Below are positions 1 to 8,143 of a stretch of DNA of 54,530 nucleotides, one piece after another. The notes beneath the pieces are model-generated. The model was not told the DNA's origin. It saw only the letters and a program-made list of their open reading frames with translations, and ran no database searches. This DNA comes from Caballeronia megalochromosomata (GTDB taxonomy: Bacteria > Pseudomonadota > Gammaproteobacteria > Burkholderiales > Burkholderiaceae), in contig LRBF01000243.1 of assembly GCA_001580565.1 (NCBI GenBank), forward strand, positions 1 through 54,530. The letters run 5' to 3'. Numbering within the stretch: position 1 is the stretch's first letter; every line of letters starts with the position of its first letter. Position numbers and translations under genes: made by a program.

Positions 1-180
1 TTTGTTTCAGCGACATGCCGGAACTCTCTCTTGCTGAACCAGCGCGCTCAAATAACTAGCTTGTCAGACCGTGCGCGATCCAAGCCCGGTGAGTTTTGTG
101 GGGGCACTCGCTACTGCCGGGCCATTAGGTCAATCGCCTGTGCCGCGGCCGGTATGAGGCACTTTGGATGGGACAAGCTG

Positions 181-278
181 TTTCTTTGGTTACTTTCTTT
201 GCAGCAGCAAAGAAAGTGACTGCCGCCCCGCACAGGGGCAGTGCCAATAGACCGACACGAAAACGGGATCCAGCGAAA
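181..278 (+). repeat. Burkholderiales intergenic repeat, left copy
   Basis: This 98-bp element recurs in inverted orientation at 54272-54369. The first 80 bp are identical and only two mismatches (262 and 272) occur in the rest. It contains a perfect hairpin with 11-bp arms, ACTTTCTTTGC at 192-202 and GCAAAGAAAGT at 207-217 with loop AGCA, followed by a GCCCC/GGGGC stem. Elements with this ctttggttactttctttgcagcagcaaag core are common between genes in Burkholderiales and often produce spurious small protein calls. I see no coding role. The stretch 1-180 before it holds nothing I can assign. Confidence 0.8.
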
Positions 279-283
279 ATCCC

Positions 284-829
284 TCAGCGATGCGGCCACA
301 GACCGCAATACTGCTGACCACCTTCGAGATTGGGCCCAACGGTGCCATCCCCCTTCACGATCTTGAGCCAGCCGTTCGGATCAGACGCCGTGGGCGTGTC
401 ACCACAATTGTTGTGTACCCAGTGAATGCCGCCGCTAAACGGAATGCCGCATGCTTCGAGCCTGTCGCCGACCTGGATGATATTCAGCGGCGCAGGCACA
501 CCCTTGCTGTTCTTCTGATAGCCCGAAGCGAAGACGTTGTCGATCGCGACATCGTATGTCTTGCCGTCGGTATCGCCCTTGAGCTTCAGATGCGTATGCG
601 ACAGCTCCACGCCGTGACGGAACATGCCGTCCTTGAACGTCGGCGGCGACACCACTTGACCGGTGAGCAGCGTGCCGCCTGCCGCGTGGCAATCCTGCGC
701 ATCGTCGGCAAGCGCGTTTGCCGATAATGCGGCGAGCAGCAAGGCCGTAGCCATCGACATGCGCGCCGGCCCTGCGCTGAGACGGCTGCTGAATTCGAGC
801 ATGGGTAATCTCATGTTTTCTCTGCTCAT
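284..829 (-). CDS. Secreted protein of unknown function
   Basis: A 181-residue protein with a hydrophobic stretch around residues 24-42 (MATALLLAALSANALA) that looks like a Sec signal peptide with cleavage after ALA. The mature part of about 140 residues has Cys residues at DCHAAGG, LEACG, NNCGD and QYCGL that could form two disulfides in the periplasm. ATG codons at 829, 814 and 760 are all possible starts; none has a strong ribosome binding site. It lies downstream of and in the same direction as the metal transporter, about 25 bp past the transporter's apparent original stop, so it may share its transcript. I do not recognise the family. Confidence 0.7.
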   Translation of the reverse strand: MSRENMRLPMLEFSSRLSAGPARMSMATALLLAALSANALADDAQDCHAAGGTLLTGQVVSPPTFKDGMFRHGVELSHTHLKLKGDTDGKTYDVAIDNVFASGYQKNSKGVPAPLNIIQVGDRLEACGIPFSGGIHWVHNNCGDTPTASDPNGWLKIVKGDGTVGPNLEGGQQYCGLWPHR

Positions 830-931
830 AAGGGGCTCGCAAAACCGCCGCGAGTCATTTCATCAGCATCATCTGCACGACCTTGACGATGACGAGCCCC
901 ACGGCGATGACGAGGTATCCGCGCAAGGCGC

Positions 932-2515
932 TCACCAGATCCGGCTCGACAGCGTGAGCCGAGGCGTGGGCAACTGGTCGAGCGGCGGCATACGCCACGT
1001 ATCACGCAGGTGTCGCAACTGCAGTGTCGATTCGACGCTCACGGTTTCACGACGGCCGCGCTTCAATACCATCGCCGCAAAAGCGCAGAGCGCGATCACC
1101 GTGCCGCCCGCCAGAATCGCGCCGATGGTCTCGCCACTGATGTCCGGGTACATGACCGAAGCCGTCAGGACGATGGACAGCATCACCAGCACCCACACGA
1201 CGGCGCCTGTGAAGACATTCAGCGCCCTGGAGTTGACCCAGGGACCGAGCACGGCCCGGTCGTTGCACAGGAGCAGCAGGAAGACCGTTGCGCTCGGGAG
1301 CAGCACCCCGGCGAGCGTTTGCACCGCTTCCGTGAGCAGGCCCAGCGGACTGCCGGGCATGAGAACCAGCGCCGCCGCCAGCGCGATGATCCCGAAATAG
1401 ACGAGATAGAAACCCTTCGCATCGGACACGCCGCGATGCAGGGAGTGGCGAATCCTGAAGACGTCGCCGATCGCGTAGGCAGTCGACAGCGACACAGCCG
1501 CCGCGCCGATGATGCACGCGTCGAGCAGCGCGACGGCGAAGATGGTCGCGGACGTCCTGCCGACATATTTGTCGAGCCCCGCGATCACGCCGCCCGCATC
1601 GGTGAACTGGCCGAACTCCGGACGCCCGGCGAAGAGCGCCGCGCAGAACGAGATCATCGCGATCGCGCCGATCAGCACGAAAGCAATGCCGATCCACAAG
1701 TCCGCCTTCTCGTATTTCATGAAGCGCGGCGTGATGCGCTTGTCGACTACATAACTTTGCTGGAAGAACAATTGCCACGGTGCGACGGTCGTCCCGACGA
1801 TGCCGATGACGAGCAGCATCACGTCGGAGAGTTTTGCGTGCGCCGGCCAGTTGGGCACGAAGAAGTCACGCGACATCTGGCTGACGGGCGGATGCACGGA
1901 GACGAGCACCGGAACCAGCAGCAGGCTCAGCAGGCAAAGGACGAGCGCAAACCGTTCGAAACGCCTGAAATTGCCGGTACTGACCGCGGCCATGATGAGG
2001 GCCGCGGCGATACAGACACCCGCGATCTTCGAGACACCCAGAAAATCGAGCGCAAATGTGATGCCGATGAACTCGGTGACGATGGTCAGTGCATTGAGGA
2101 TGAACAGGTCGATGACGCTGAACGCACCCCAGAACTTGCCGAAACGCTCGAAGATCAGCCGGGCGTGGCCGACACCCGTCACCGCGCCCAGGCGCAGCAC
2201 CATTTCCTGATTGACGAAGAGCACGGGAACGAGCAGCAGCAAGGTCCAGAGCAGGGTGGTGCCGTAGTTCTGTCCCGCCTGCGTATAGGTGCCGAACGCG
2301 CCTGCGTCGTTGTCGCCGACCATCACGATGAGACCGGGGCCGAGGATCGCGAGCAGGGTCTGCACGCGCGCCCGCCAGCTGCGCCGGGGCGCCGTGTCGT
2401 GATGCGCGATGGTCCCGAACGCACCCTTGATGTCGCCGAGATGGGCCGAATCGAGCACGGCGCTGCGTTCGGGGGCGGCGCTGCCTGGTGGTGAGACGTT
2501 CGATGGCGTGGACAT
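932..2515 (-). CDS. NRAMP-family divalent metal transporter (3' frameshift)
   Basis: A 527-residue polytopic inner-membrane protein of the NRAMP fold, preceded by about 50 hydrophilic residues. The TM1 unwound motif, DPGN in classical Mn/Fe transporters, reads D70-A-G-A, and the TM6 MPH motif is replaced by APWQ (245-248). It therefore belongs to an atypical NRAMP clade and its metal is uncertain. The frame ends abruptly at TGA 932-934 after SSRIW. One frame over, the DNA continues with 26 residues (MSALRGYLVIAVG..., ending at stop 855-857) that form the expected last membrane helix. A single missing base near 934/935 explains this; the repaired gene would be 855-2515. The start has AGGA about 11 bp upstream. 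A promoter and a leader of about 250 nt precede it. Confidence 0.85.
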   Translation of the reverse strand: MSTPSNVSPPGSAAPERSAVLDSAHLGDIKGAFGTIAHHDTAPRRSWRARVQTLLAILGPGLIVMVGDNDAGAFGTYTQAGQNYGTTLLWTLLLLVPVLFVNQEMVLRLGAVTGVGHARLIFERFGKFWGAFSVIDLFILNALTIVTEFIGITFALDFLGVSKIAGVCIAAALIMAAVSTGNFRRFERFALVLCLLSLLLVPVLVSVHPPVSQMSRDFFVPNWPAHAKLSDVMLLVIGIVGTTVAPWQLFFQQSYVVDKRITPRFMKYEKADLWIGIAFVLIGAIAMISFCAALFAGRPEFGQFTDAGGVIAGLDKYVGRTSATIFAVALLDACIIGAAAVSLSTAYAIGDVFRIRHSLHRGVSDAKGFYLVYFGIIALAAALVLMPGSPLGLLTEAVQTLAGVLLPSATVFLLLLCNDRAVLGPWVNSRALNVFTGAVVWVLVMLSIVLTASVMYPDISGETIGAILAGGTVIALCAFAAMVLKRGRRETVSVESTLQLRHLRDTWRMPPLDQLPTPRLTLSSRIW

Positions 2516-2777
2516 TTTTGTAATCCTAATAAGGCGCGCAAAAGCAGCCGCGCATGGTCGCGGCCGAGGGCCTCACGGGCGCGCATGAGCGACGCCAGTA
2601 AGGGGCGTAAGAGAGGTGCACGGGGAAAACGACTGCGACGCGCACCGTCCGCTGGCTGGCGGGACGGCGGCTATGGAAAAGGAGGCGCTGACGTCCGGCC
2701 GGTTAGGCGGCGAAACTGTTCGATGATCGACTACTGCTGCTGTCCAAGGCATCAGCCCCTTTGGTGGATATGCAAAA

Positions 2778-2807
2778 ATTGTAGGCGCGCTGCTCGAAGC
2801 AAGTCAA
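2778..2807 (-). promoter_or_regulatory. Candidate sigma-70 promoter of the NRAMP gene
   Basis: On the minus strand TTGACT (2802-2807) and TACAAT (2778-2783) are separated by 18 bp, close to consensus. The start of transcription would fall near 2770, about 255 nt before the NRAMP ATG at 2515. Seen directly in the sequence; activity is inferred. Confidence 0.55.
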
Positions 2808-2846
2808 CACAGTCCGTGCAAATGAAATCCAAAATGCAGGACTTTT

Positions 2847-2858
2847 GTGCAATTGCAC
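2847..2858. promoter_or_regulatory. Perfect 12-bp palindrome GTGCAATTGCAC
   Basis: GTGCAATTGCAC is a perfect palindrome about 40 bp upstream of the -35 element of the NRAMP promoter, a position suited to a dimeric regulator. The cognate protein is unknown. Confidence 0.3.
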
Positions 2859-2931
2859 GCGCGAAGGTCGGGATGCGCCGCGCCGTTGCTTTCGAGACGC
2901 TTGCCATGAAAGGAAGGCGAAGGGCTTTGCA

Positions 2932-4260
2932 TCACGACGCGAGCTTGCGGGCCAGCCCGCGCATGCCGTCGAAGATCGCGCCAGCGACGTCCATCGGGAA
3001 GTCGTCTGGCAGCAGCGCGGCCACTTGGTCGATGACCTCGGGCGTGCGCGCGACGAGTTCATCGATCATCGTTTCGACTTCGGGCGCGGCGAGCCCGACG
3101 CGCCGCCCCTGCGCGATCCAGTGCCGCCGCCGGATTTCGCCGATCAGATAGTGGACGTTCTTGCCGCGCACGGCCATGGCGAGCCGCACGCGCTGGGCGG
3201 CGAACTGGCTGGGCCCCGTGCCGATGAGCGGATGCGCCGAGAGCACGTCGTAGAGCGGCGTCGATTCGTACTGGTTGCCGGGCAGATGCGCGATGCTGAA
3301 GTTCTTCGCGTGCCCATCGGTCGCGGCGAGCAGCCAGAAGAGCATCTGCGTCAGGAGGAAGTGACGGCGATCCTGCGCCGCGCGCGTCGATCCGGCGAGC
3401 ACGTCCATGATCCGCTCGATGCCCGGGCCGCCGTCCGCTTCGTACTTGTACAGCGCGGGCGTGCCGGTGGCCTGGCACATGTCTTCCTGCGGCAGGCGCA
3501 GAATCCACGACTTGTCGCTCGACGGACGCCGATCGAAGCGCTCGACGATCAGCACCTTCTGATCCGCGAACCGGCCCATCTCGCAGCGCGCGATGGGCAG
3601 GCCGAACGCCGCGACGATCTTCGAGCAGAGCCATTCGTTCTCGACCGACGTGCGCATGTCGGCGCGCATGTTGCCGACGAGGCCGAGCGGCAGCTTGAAG
3701 ATATGCGTGGTCGGCGTGCTGCCCTCGGGCAGAAGCCAGCGCCGGCCGTGCCGCAGGAGCGCGGTCTTTTCCTGCGCCCCGGCGATGGACAGCCGCAGGT
3801 CTTCGACCGATTCATGCTGGCCGAGCTGCGGCGCGGAGGTCGTTTCGCGCAACAGACGCGCGATCTGCGATTCGGTGAGCGCGCGGCCCTTGATGCTCTC
3901 CAGATCGACGGGTTCTTCGCCGGGCGGCAGCATCTGAAGGGCGCCGACGCAGTCGCGGCCGAGCTGGGCGAGCAGCTGGAACGGCGTGGTGCCGCCCGTG
4001 CGGAAGCGTGTGGCGATGCGGCGGCGAATCGGCTCGCTGTCGGGCAGGAGATTGTCGAAGAAATCCGTGACGACCTGTCCGCGCCACGGCTGATTGCCCG
4101 GCGTAAAGGGCAGCGACAGAGATAGCGGGCGGCCCTGCGCATCGGCGATCCAGTCATCGCGATAGACGAGGCGTTCGCCGGCGGCGCCGTGCTCCCAGTA
4201 TCCGACGGGCAGGCCGTTCATCCACAGGTCGAGCCGTCCCGTTTGCGTGCGGCGCGCCAT
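2932..4260 (-). CDS. hipA: HipA-type serine/threonine kinase toxin
   Basis: A 442-residue HipA-family kinase, the toxin of a type II toxin-antitoxin pair. E. coli HipA phosphorylates glutamyl-tRNA synthetase, which stalls translation and promotes persistence. The family signature RLSIAGAQEKTALL (about 156-169) includes S158, aligning with the autophosphorylated S150 of E. coli. The catalytic loop reads TDGHAKN with D315 and N320, in the same spacing as D309/N314, and YDVL (D338) supplies the metal-binding Asp. All key kinase residues appear intact and the length is normal, so the toxin is probably active. The start lies 2 bp after the hipB stop, so the pair is translationally linked and expressed from the hipB promoter. 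Confidence 0.93.
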   Translation of the reverse strand: MARRTQTGRLDLWMNGLPVGYWEHGAAGERLVYRDDWIADAQGRPLSLSLPFTPGNQPWRGQVVTDFFDNLLPDSEPIRRRIATRFRTGGTTPFQLLAQLGRDCVGALQMLPPGEEPVDLESIKGRALTESQIARLLRETTSAPQLGQHESVEDLRLSIAGAQEKTALLRHGRRWLLPEGSTPTTHIFKLPLGLVGNMRADMRTSVENEWLCSKIVAAFGLPIARCEMGRFADQKVLIVERFDRRPSSDKSWILRLPQEDMCQATGTPALYKYEADGGPGIERIMDVLAGSTRAAQDRRHFLLTQMLFWLLAATDGHAKNFSIAHLPGNQYESTPLYDVLSAHPLIGTGPSQFAAQRVRLAMAVRGKNVHYLIGEIRRRHWIAQGRRVGLAAPEVETMIDELVARTPEVIDQVAALLPDDFPMDVAGAIFDGMRGLARKLAS

Positions 4261-4262
4261 GA

Positions 4263-4649
4263 TTACCAGTTCTCCCGTTTCTTCGTGGTGGCGGTCGTGG
4301 CGCGTTTGCGTGCGGGGCGGGGCGCGGCTTCGGGCTGTCGCGGTGCGCGGCGCGACCGCGCGGAGGTGGCTTTCGCGGCGGCGGGCGGCGGGCTGACCGG
4401 CGCGGCTTCGCCTGCTTTGGCCGGACGCGCGGTTGCGGCCCGGGTGAGCGCGAGGTCCACGTCGAGCACGCGCAGGACCTTGAACAGGCGCTCGACGCTC
4501 ACAGCCGCGGGATTGGCTTCGAGCTGCGCATAAGTCTGCTGCGTGACGCCGAGACGCGCCGCGACGGTCGCCTGTGTCAGGCCCGCGGCCTTGCGAAAGC
4601 CGAGCAGGATCGGCCTTAGCTGGTTCAGTGTCTTCAGGGAATAGTCCAC
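4263..4649 (-). CDS. hipB: HipB-type antitoxin, XRE-family DNA-binding protein
   Basis: A 128-residue antitoxin. Residues 12-69 form an XRE/Cro helix-turn-helix (LTQATVAARLGVTQQTYAQLE is the HTH core). The rest is a Pro/Ala/Arg/Lys-rich tail of about 58 residues that is longer than in E. coli HipB (88 aa in all); it is likely disordered and may contact HipA or DNA. The start is GTG at 4649 with AGGAG about 7 bp upstream. HipB neutralises HipA and represses the operon; three regularly spaced operators lie immediately upstream and the first overlaps the ribosome binding site. Confidence 0.92.
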   Translation of the reverse strand: MDYSLKTLNQLRPILLGFRKAAGLTQATVAARLGVTQQTYAQLEANPAAVSVERLFKVLRVLDVDLALTRAATARPAKAGEAAPVSPPPAAAKATSARSRRAPRQPEAAPRPARKRATTATTKKRENW

Positions 4650-4659
4650 TGCGTGCTCC

Positions 4660-4731
4660 TACAGGCGCTAGACTGTAAAGCGATCTTACAGCCTATGACC
4701 TGTTTTATGCAAATACAGCCGATCGGCTGTA
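4660..4731. promoter_or_regulatory. Array of three HipB operators, TACAG-N8-CTGTA
   Basis: Three 18-bp inverted repeats lie at 4660-4677 (TACAG-N8-CTGTA), 4687-4704 (TACAG-N8-CTGTT) and 4714-4731 (TACAG-N8-CTGTA, a fully palindromic 18-mer). Both half-sites repeat at exactly 27-bp intervals. E. coli HipB operators have the same 5-8-5 architecture (TATCC-N8-GGATA). The array spans the promoter and reaches the hipB ribosome binding site, so occupancy would shut off hipBA. The pattern is seen in the sequence; HipB binding is inferred. Confidence 0.8.
4683..4712 (-). promoter_or_regulatory. Candidate hipBA promoter
   Basis: Minus-strand TTGCAT (4707-4712) and TAAGAT (4683-4688) are 18 bp apart. 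The -35 box sits between the second and third operators and the -10 box touches the second operator, the expected arrangement for autorepression. Confidence 0.5.
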
Positions 4732-4746
4732 AATCGGAGACGCGAT

Positions 4747-5691
4747 TTATCGACTGTGGAAGGATGGAGCCAGGTTGCGTGCGCTCAGACCGATCACATT
4801 GGTCAGCAGGCGCACGATCGTCAATGCGGTGATGTCCCGCACGTCCAGCGCCGGATGATGCTCGACGAAATCGATGCCCGCCAGTTGCGTCTTCACGCAC
4901 AGATGTTTGAGGATGCCGCGCGCCTGATGAAACGTCAGTCCGCCCGGCAAGGGCGCGACCACGCCCGGCGCGATGCCCGGATCGAGTCCGTCGACATCGA
5001 AGGTCACGAACCACGGCGCGTCGTTCACCAGATGCTTCGTGACGGCCGCGATGCCCTCGTCGTGCACCACGTCCGCCGGAACCAGCACGTTGCCCGAGCG
5101 CAGCGCGTCCTCGACATCGCTCGCGCGCGCGCTGCCGCTGCCGCGCAGGCCGACCTGCACGATGCGCCTGACGAACGGCATCTCGCGGATACGCCGCATC
5201 GGGCTCGAATAGCCGTGCCGCTCGCCGTTCACTTCATCGCGGAAATCGAGGTGCGCGTCGAACTGCAGCACGTTGAGCGGGCCGCGCGATTCATAGGCGC
5301 GCACGCACAGCGGAGGAATCGAATCGTCGCCGCCGAGCACGACCGGGATCGCGCCGCGCGCCAGCAAGGCCGCGACCGAAGCGGTCACCGCCGCCGCGTT
5401 GCGGGCGACGTCCAGCGTGCCGGGCACATTGCCGCAGTCGACGCCCGTCGCGCCCGAGTCGCCGAACAGCGTGCCCTGCAGGTCGAAGTCGTAGTGCCCG
5501 AGCTGCCGTCCGTAACGGAAACTGCGCTCGCGGATCCTGTCGGGCGCGTTGGATACGTCGCAATGAAGCAGGGCGGGACCGTAGGGAATGCCGTAGGGTG
5601 CGCCGAGCACGGCGAACGTCGCCGCGACCTTGCTCAGATCCGGCTCGGCGGGAAAGGCGAGAAACGGAACCTTCGGTGAATCGCAAAGCAT
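4747..5691 (-). CDS. Agmatinase/arginase-family ureohydrolase (GGDD variant)
   Basis: A 314-residue ureohydrolase that would hydrolyse a guanidino compound to urea and an amine, using a binuclear Mn or Ni centre. Metal-site motifs are DAHLD (145-149) and FDVDGLDP (D232, D234). The first motif, normally GGDH, reads GGDD (120-123), so Asp replaces the metal-binding His. I recall the same GGDDS motif in a subgroup of proteins annotated as agmatinase-like, so this may mark a clade rather than damage. The substrate is unknown. It is the second gene of a likely two-gene operon after an MFS transporter, 39 bp apart, divergent from a LysR regulator. Confidence 0.85.
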   Translation of the reverse strand: MLCDSPKVPFLAFPAEPDLSKVAATFAVLGAPYGIPYGPALLHCDVSNAPDRIRERSFRYGRQLGHYDFDLQGTLFGDSGATGVDCGNVPGTLDVARNAAAVTASVAALLARGAIPVVLGGDDSIPPLCVRAYESRGPLNVLQFDAHLDFRDEVNGERHGYSSPMRRIREMPFVRRIVQVGLRGSGSARASDVEDALRSGNVLVPADVVHDEGIAAVTKHLVNDAPWFVTFDVDGLDPGIAPGVVAPLPGGLTFHQARGILKHLCVKTQLAGIDFVEHHPALDVRDITALTIVRLLTNVIGLSARNLAPSFHSR

Positions 5692-5730
5692 GTTGACCTC
5701 GATGAGAAAGACGAATGCGCGAACCGTGCG

Positions 5731-7041
5731 TCAGTCGGCGACGACGTGCTCCAGCACGTCCGGACGGATCGGCCCGAGCGCGAAGATATAGATGAGGCAT
5801 CCGATGATCGCCACGATCGATGCCGAGACGAGACCCGGCGTGAACGAACCGGTCGCGTCCTTCAGGAAGCCGATGACGGCGGGGCTCGCGATGCCCGCGA
5901 GATTCGCGACGCAGTTCTGGAAGCCCGCGACCGTGCCGGCCACCGAGCGCTCGCCGCGCGCGGAGACGTCCGCGGGCAGCGCGAGAATGCTCGACGTGGC
6001 GACCGAGACGCCGAAGAACGCAATCGACAGGAGCAGCAGCGCGAGCCATGCCTGCGTGACGATGCCGGCAACGCCGATGGTCGCGCTCAACGCCATGCCG
6101 ACGACGATGCAGGTCTTGCGCGCGAAGTCGAGGCCGTAGTGGCTCGCGGCGATGCGGTCGGAAATCCAGCCGCCCAACCAGGAGCCGACGAGTCCCGCGA
6201 GCCCCGGCAGGATGCCGTAGAAGCCGAGTTGGAGCAGCGTGAAGCCGCGCTCCTTCACGAGATAGGTCGGATACCAGGTGATGAAGAAATAGATCACGTA
6301 GCCCTGACACGCGAAGCCGAGCGACATCGCCCAGACCACTCTCGACGTGAAGAGCCGGCCCCATTTGATGCGGACCGCGCGCCGCTTCGTGGCGGGCGCA
6401 TCCTCGCCGATATGCTCCACCTCGGCCTCGTTGACGAAGCGGCTCTGCGCGGGAAACTCGCTCGCCACGAAGAGCCACACGACGACCCACACGAGCCCGA
6501 CCGCGCCCGTGAAGAGAAACGACGCCTTCCAACCGTAGGCCGTGATGATCGCGGTGCAGATGGGCAGGGCGATCAGCGTGCCGCCGCGCGCGCCGCAATC
6601 GTAGATGCCGGAGGCAAGGCCGCGTTCGGTCGGCGGAAACCAGCGTTCGACGAATTTCGTCGCGGCCGGGAAGGCGCCCGCTTCGCCCACGCCCAGCAGG
6701 AAGCGCAGGCCGAGCAGCGATGCCGCGCCGCGCGCGAGGCCCGTCGCCATCGTGAAAATCGACCACCACACGACCGCGGCGGCGAACACGGCCTTGGCGC
6801 CGAGCCGGTCGACGAGCATGCCCGCCGGAATCTGGAATGCCGCGTAGGTCCAGAAGAACGCCCCGAGAATCAGCCCCGATTCGCCCGACGACAGATGCAG
6901 TTCGGTGTTCATGTACGGCAGGGCGACCGCGAGGTTCGCGCGATCCATGTAATTGGTGACGATCGCGAGAAACGCGAGGAACACCATGAACCATCTGAAT
7001 TTCGTGGGCTTTTCGGCCCGTGTGATCGGCATCGTCTGCAT
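5731..7041 (-). CDS. MFS transporter, anion:cation symporter type
   Basis: A 436-residue major facilitator protein with about 12 membrane helices. The N-terminal NYMDRANLAVALPYM (about 29-43) and the loop GMLVDRLGAKAV (about 73-84) are typical of the glucarate/galactonate/phthalate-type ACS subfamily, which usually imports small carboxylates. ATG codons at 7041 and 7032 are both possible; GGGAG precedes them. Pairing with a ureohydrolase suggests that it brings in a guanidino acid, but that is inference from position. Expression is probably controlled by the divergent LysR gene through the palindrome at 7145-7161. Confidence 0.88.
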   Translation of the reverse strand: MQTMPITRAEKPTKFRWFMVFLAFLAIVTNYMDRANLAVALPYMNTELHLSSGESGLILGAFFWTYAAFQIPAGMLVDRLGAKAVFAAAVVWWSIFTMATGLARGAASLLGLRFLLGVGEAGAFPAATKFVERWFPPTERGLASGIYDCGARGGTLIALPICTAIITAYGWKASFLFTGAVGLVWVVVWLFVASEFPAQSRFVNEAEVEHIGEDAPATKRRAVRIKWGRLFTSRVVWAMSLGFACQGYVIYFFITWYPTYLVKERGFTLLQLGFYGILPGLAGLVGSWLGGWISDRIAASHYGLDFARKTCIVVGMALSATIGVAGIVTQAWLALLLLSIAFFGVSVATSSILALPADVSARGERSVAGTVAGFQNCVANLAGIASPAVIGFLKDATGSFTPGLVSASIVAIIGCLIYIFALGPIRPDVLEHVVAD

Positions 7042-7144
7042 CGTTCGTCTCCCGGGCTCCTGGCGAGCCTGCTGTCATCCTGTGCGTGATCACAATTTCA
7101 GCGAAAATCGCGCCTGTACGCCAATACATCTTTGAGCGCGAGTC

Positions 7145-7161
7145 CATAACCGCAGGTTATG
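7145..7161. promoter_or_regulatory. LysR-type operator CATAACC-GCA-GGTTATG
   Basis: A perfect 17-bp palindrome (arms 7, spacer 3) containing T-N11-A (T7147, A7159), the LysR-box rule. It lies 32 bp upstream of the LysR start and about 100 bp from the divergent MFS gene, as expected for the recognition site of the adjacent regulator. Confidence 0.65.
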
Positions 7162-7192
7162 CTCCGAGGATTACCCGCGTTCCGGAGAAGGC

Positions 7193-8116
7193 ATGCCCAG
7201 GCTCAACTACCATCAGGTCCAGTTGCTGTACGAGGTCGTCAGGTGCCGCACGCTCACCGCGGCGGCGCAGAACATGCACATCTCGCAGCCCGCCGTGACC
7301 AAGCAATTGAAAGCGCTGGAAGAAAGCCTGGGCGTCAGGCTGTTCAAGCGCGAGAAGGGCCGCTTGCTGCCCACGGCCGAGGCGATCCTGCTGTTCGAGC
7401 AGACCGAGCGCACCAACGCCAGCCTGCGCGCCCTGAACGAACTCGCCGATGGATTGCGCACGGGCACGCTCGGGCGCCTGAGCATCTGCGCCTATCCGGC
7501 GATCACCGAACGGCTGCTGCCCGAAGCGATCGCGGCGTTTCAGGCGCGCTTTCCGAAGGTCTTCGTGGAGGTCGCCATCGAGAACGCGGAGAAGATGCTG
7601 GATCTGGTCGAGAGCCAGCAGGTCGATCTGGGTATTTGCGCGCCGTTCCGGGAGATGCGCAACGTCACCGAACAGCACTTGCTCGATTCCACCATCGTCT
7701 GCGCGATGCGCTCGGACCATCCGCTGGCGGGCCGGCGCTCGGTGCATCTTTCCGAGCTTCGCGATGCCGCCCTGACGACCGTGGGCGCGCTCGAAAGCAT
7801 GCCTGAACTGCAGGCGCTGCTGTCGTCGGTCGAATCCGGCCGTCTGGTTCATGCGCGCGTATCGAGTTCCGCGCTTGCCTGCCGGATGGTGCAGTCGAAC
7901 GGCCAGCATGCGATCGTCGAGAGTCTCACGGCGGCGTCGATCGATGCGGCGGGACTGGCGTTCGTTCCGCTCGAAACGATCCCGCCGCGCCGGATCGCGA
8001 TGCTGCGGCCGTCGCTGCGGCCGGGCAGTTCGTTCACCGACGCGTTTTGCGGGATCATCGCGGAGCAGGCGCGCAAGCTCCGCGTCGAAATGGCGCGGCG
8101 GACACAGGCTCGTTGA
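7193..8116 (+). CDS. LysR-family transcriptional regulator
   Basis: A 307-residue LysR regulator. The winged HTH occupies residues 1-65 (LNYHQVQLLYEVV, then TAAAQNMHISQPAVTKQLKALEESLG) and the periplasmic-binding-protein-like effector domain spans about 90-295. It is divergent from the MFS/ureohydrolase pair and a T-N11-A palindrome sits between them, so it probably controls that operon in response to the transported compound. The sequence resembles the CysB/Cbl-like branch (LNYHQVQLLYEVVRC), though the effector cannot be read from sequence. Confidence 0.9.
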   Translation: MPRLNYHQVQLLYEVVRCRTLTAAAQNMHISQPAVTKQLKALEESLGVRLFKREKGRLLPTAEAILLFEQTERTNASLRALNELADGLRTGTLGRLSICAYPAITERLLPEAIAAFQARFPKVFVEVAIENAEKMLDLVESQQVDLGICAPFREMRNVTEQHLLDSTIVCAMRSDHPLAGRRSVHLSELRDAALTTVGALESMPELQALLSSVESGRLVHARVSSSALACRMVQSNGQHAIVESLTAASIDAAGLAFVPLETIPPRRIAMLRPSLRPGSSFTDAFCGIIAEQARKLRVEMARRTQAR

Positions 8117-8143
8117 GCCGTGTCCACACCGGACCCGGCAGCG

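Larger units (their letters stand above)
2516..2931. other. Intergenic region with long transporter leader
   Basis: A 416-bp stretch without a convincing gene. Reading towards the NRAMP gene it contains a sigma-70-like promoter at 2778-2807 and then a GC-rich transcribed leader of roughly 250 nt. The leader may fold, but I could not match it to a known metal riboswitch. A 12-bp palindrome lies at 2847-2858. The frames that stay open here have poor codon use for this genome and overlap no recognisable domain. Confidence 0.5.

Noticed and set aside
1010..2494. A long plus-strand frame opposite the NRAMP gene
   Set aside because: Composition (Asp, Glu, Arg, His and Gln rich, no hydrophobic core) is that of an antisense shadow; the NRAMP motifs are on the other strand.
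5291..7147. A 618-codon minus-strand frame across the ureohydrolase and MFS genes
   Set aside because: Arg-rich out-of-frame reading of two clearly recognised genes.
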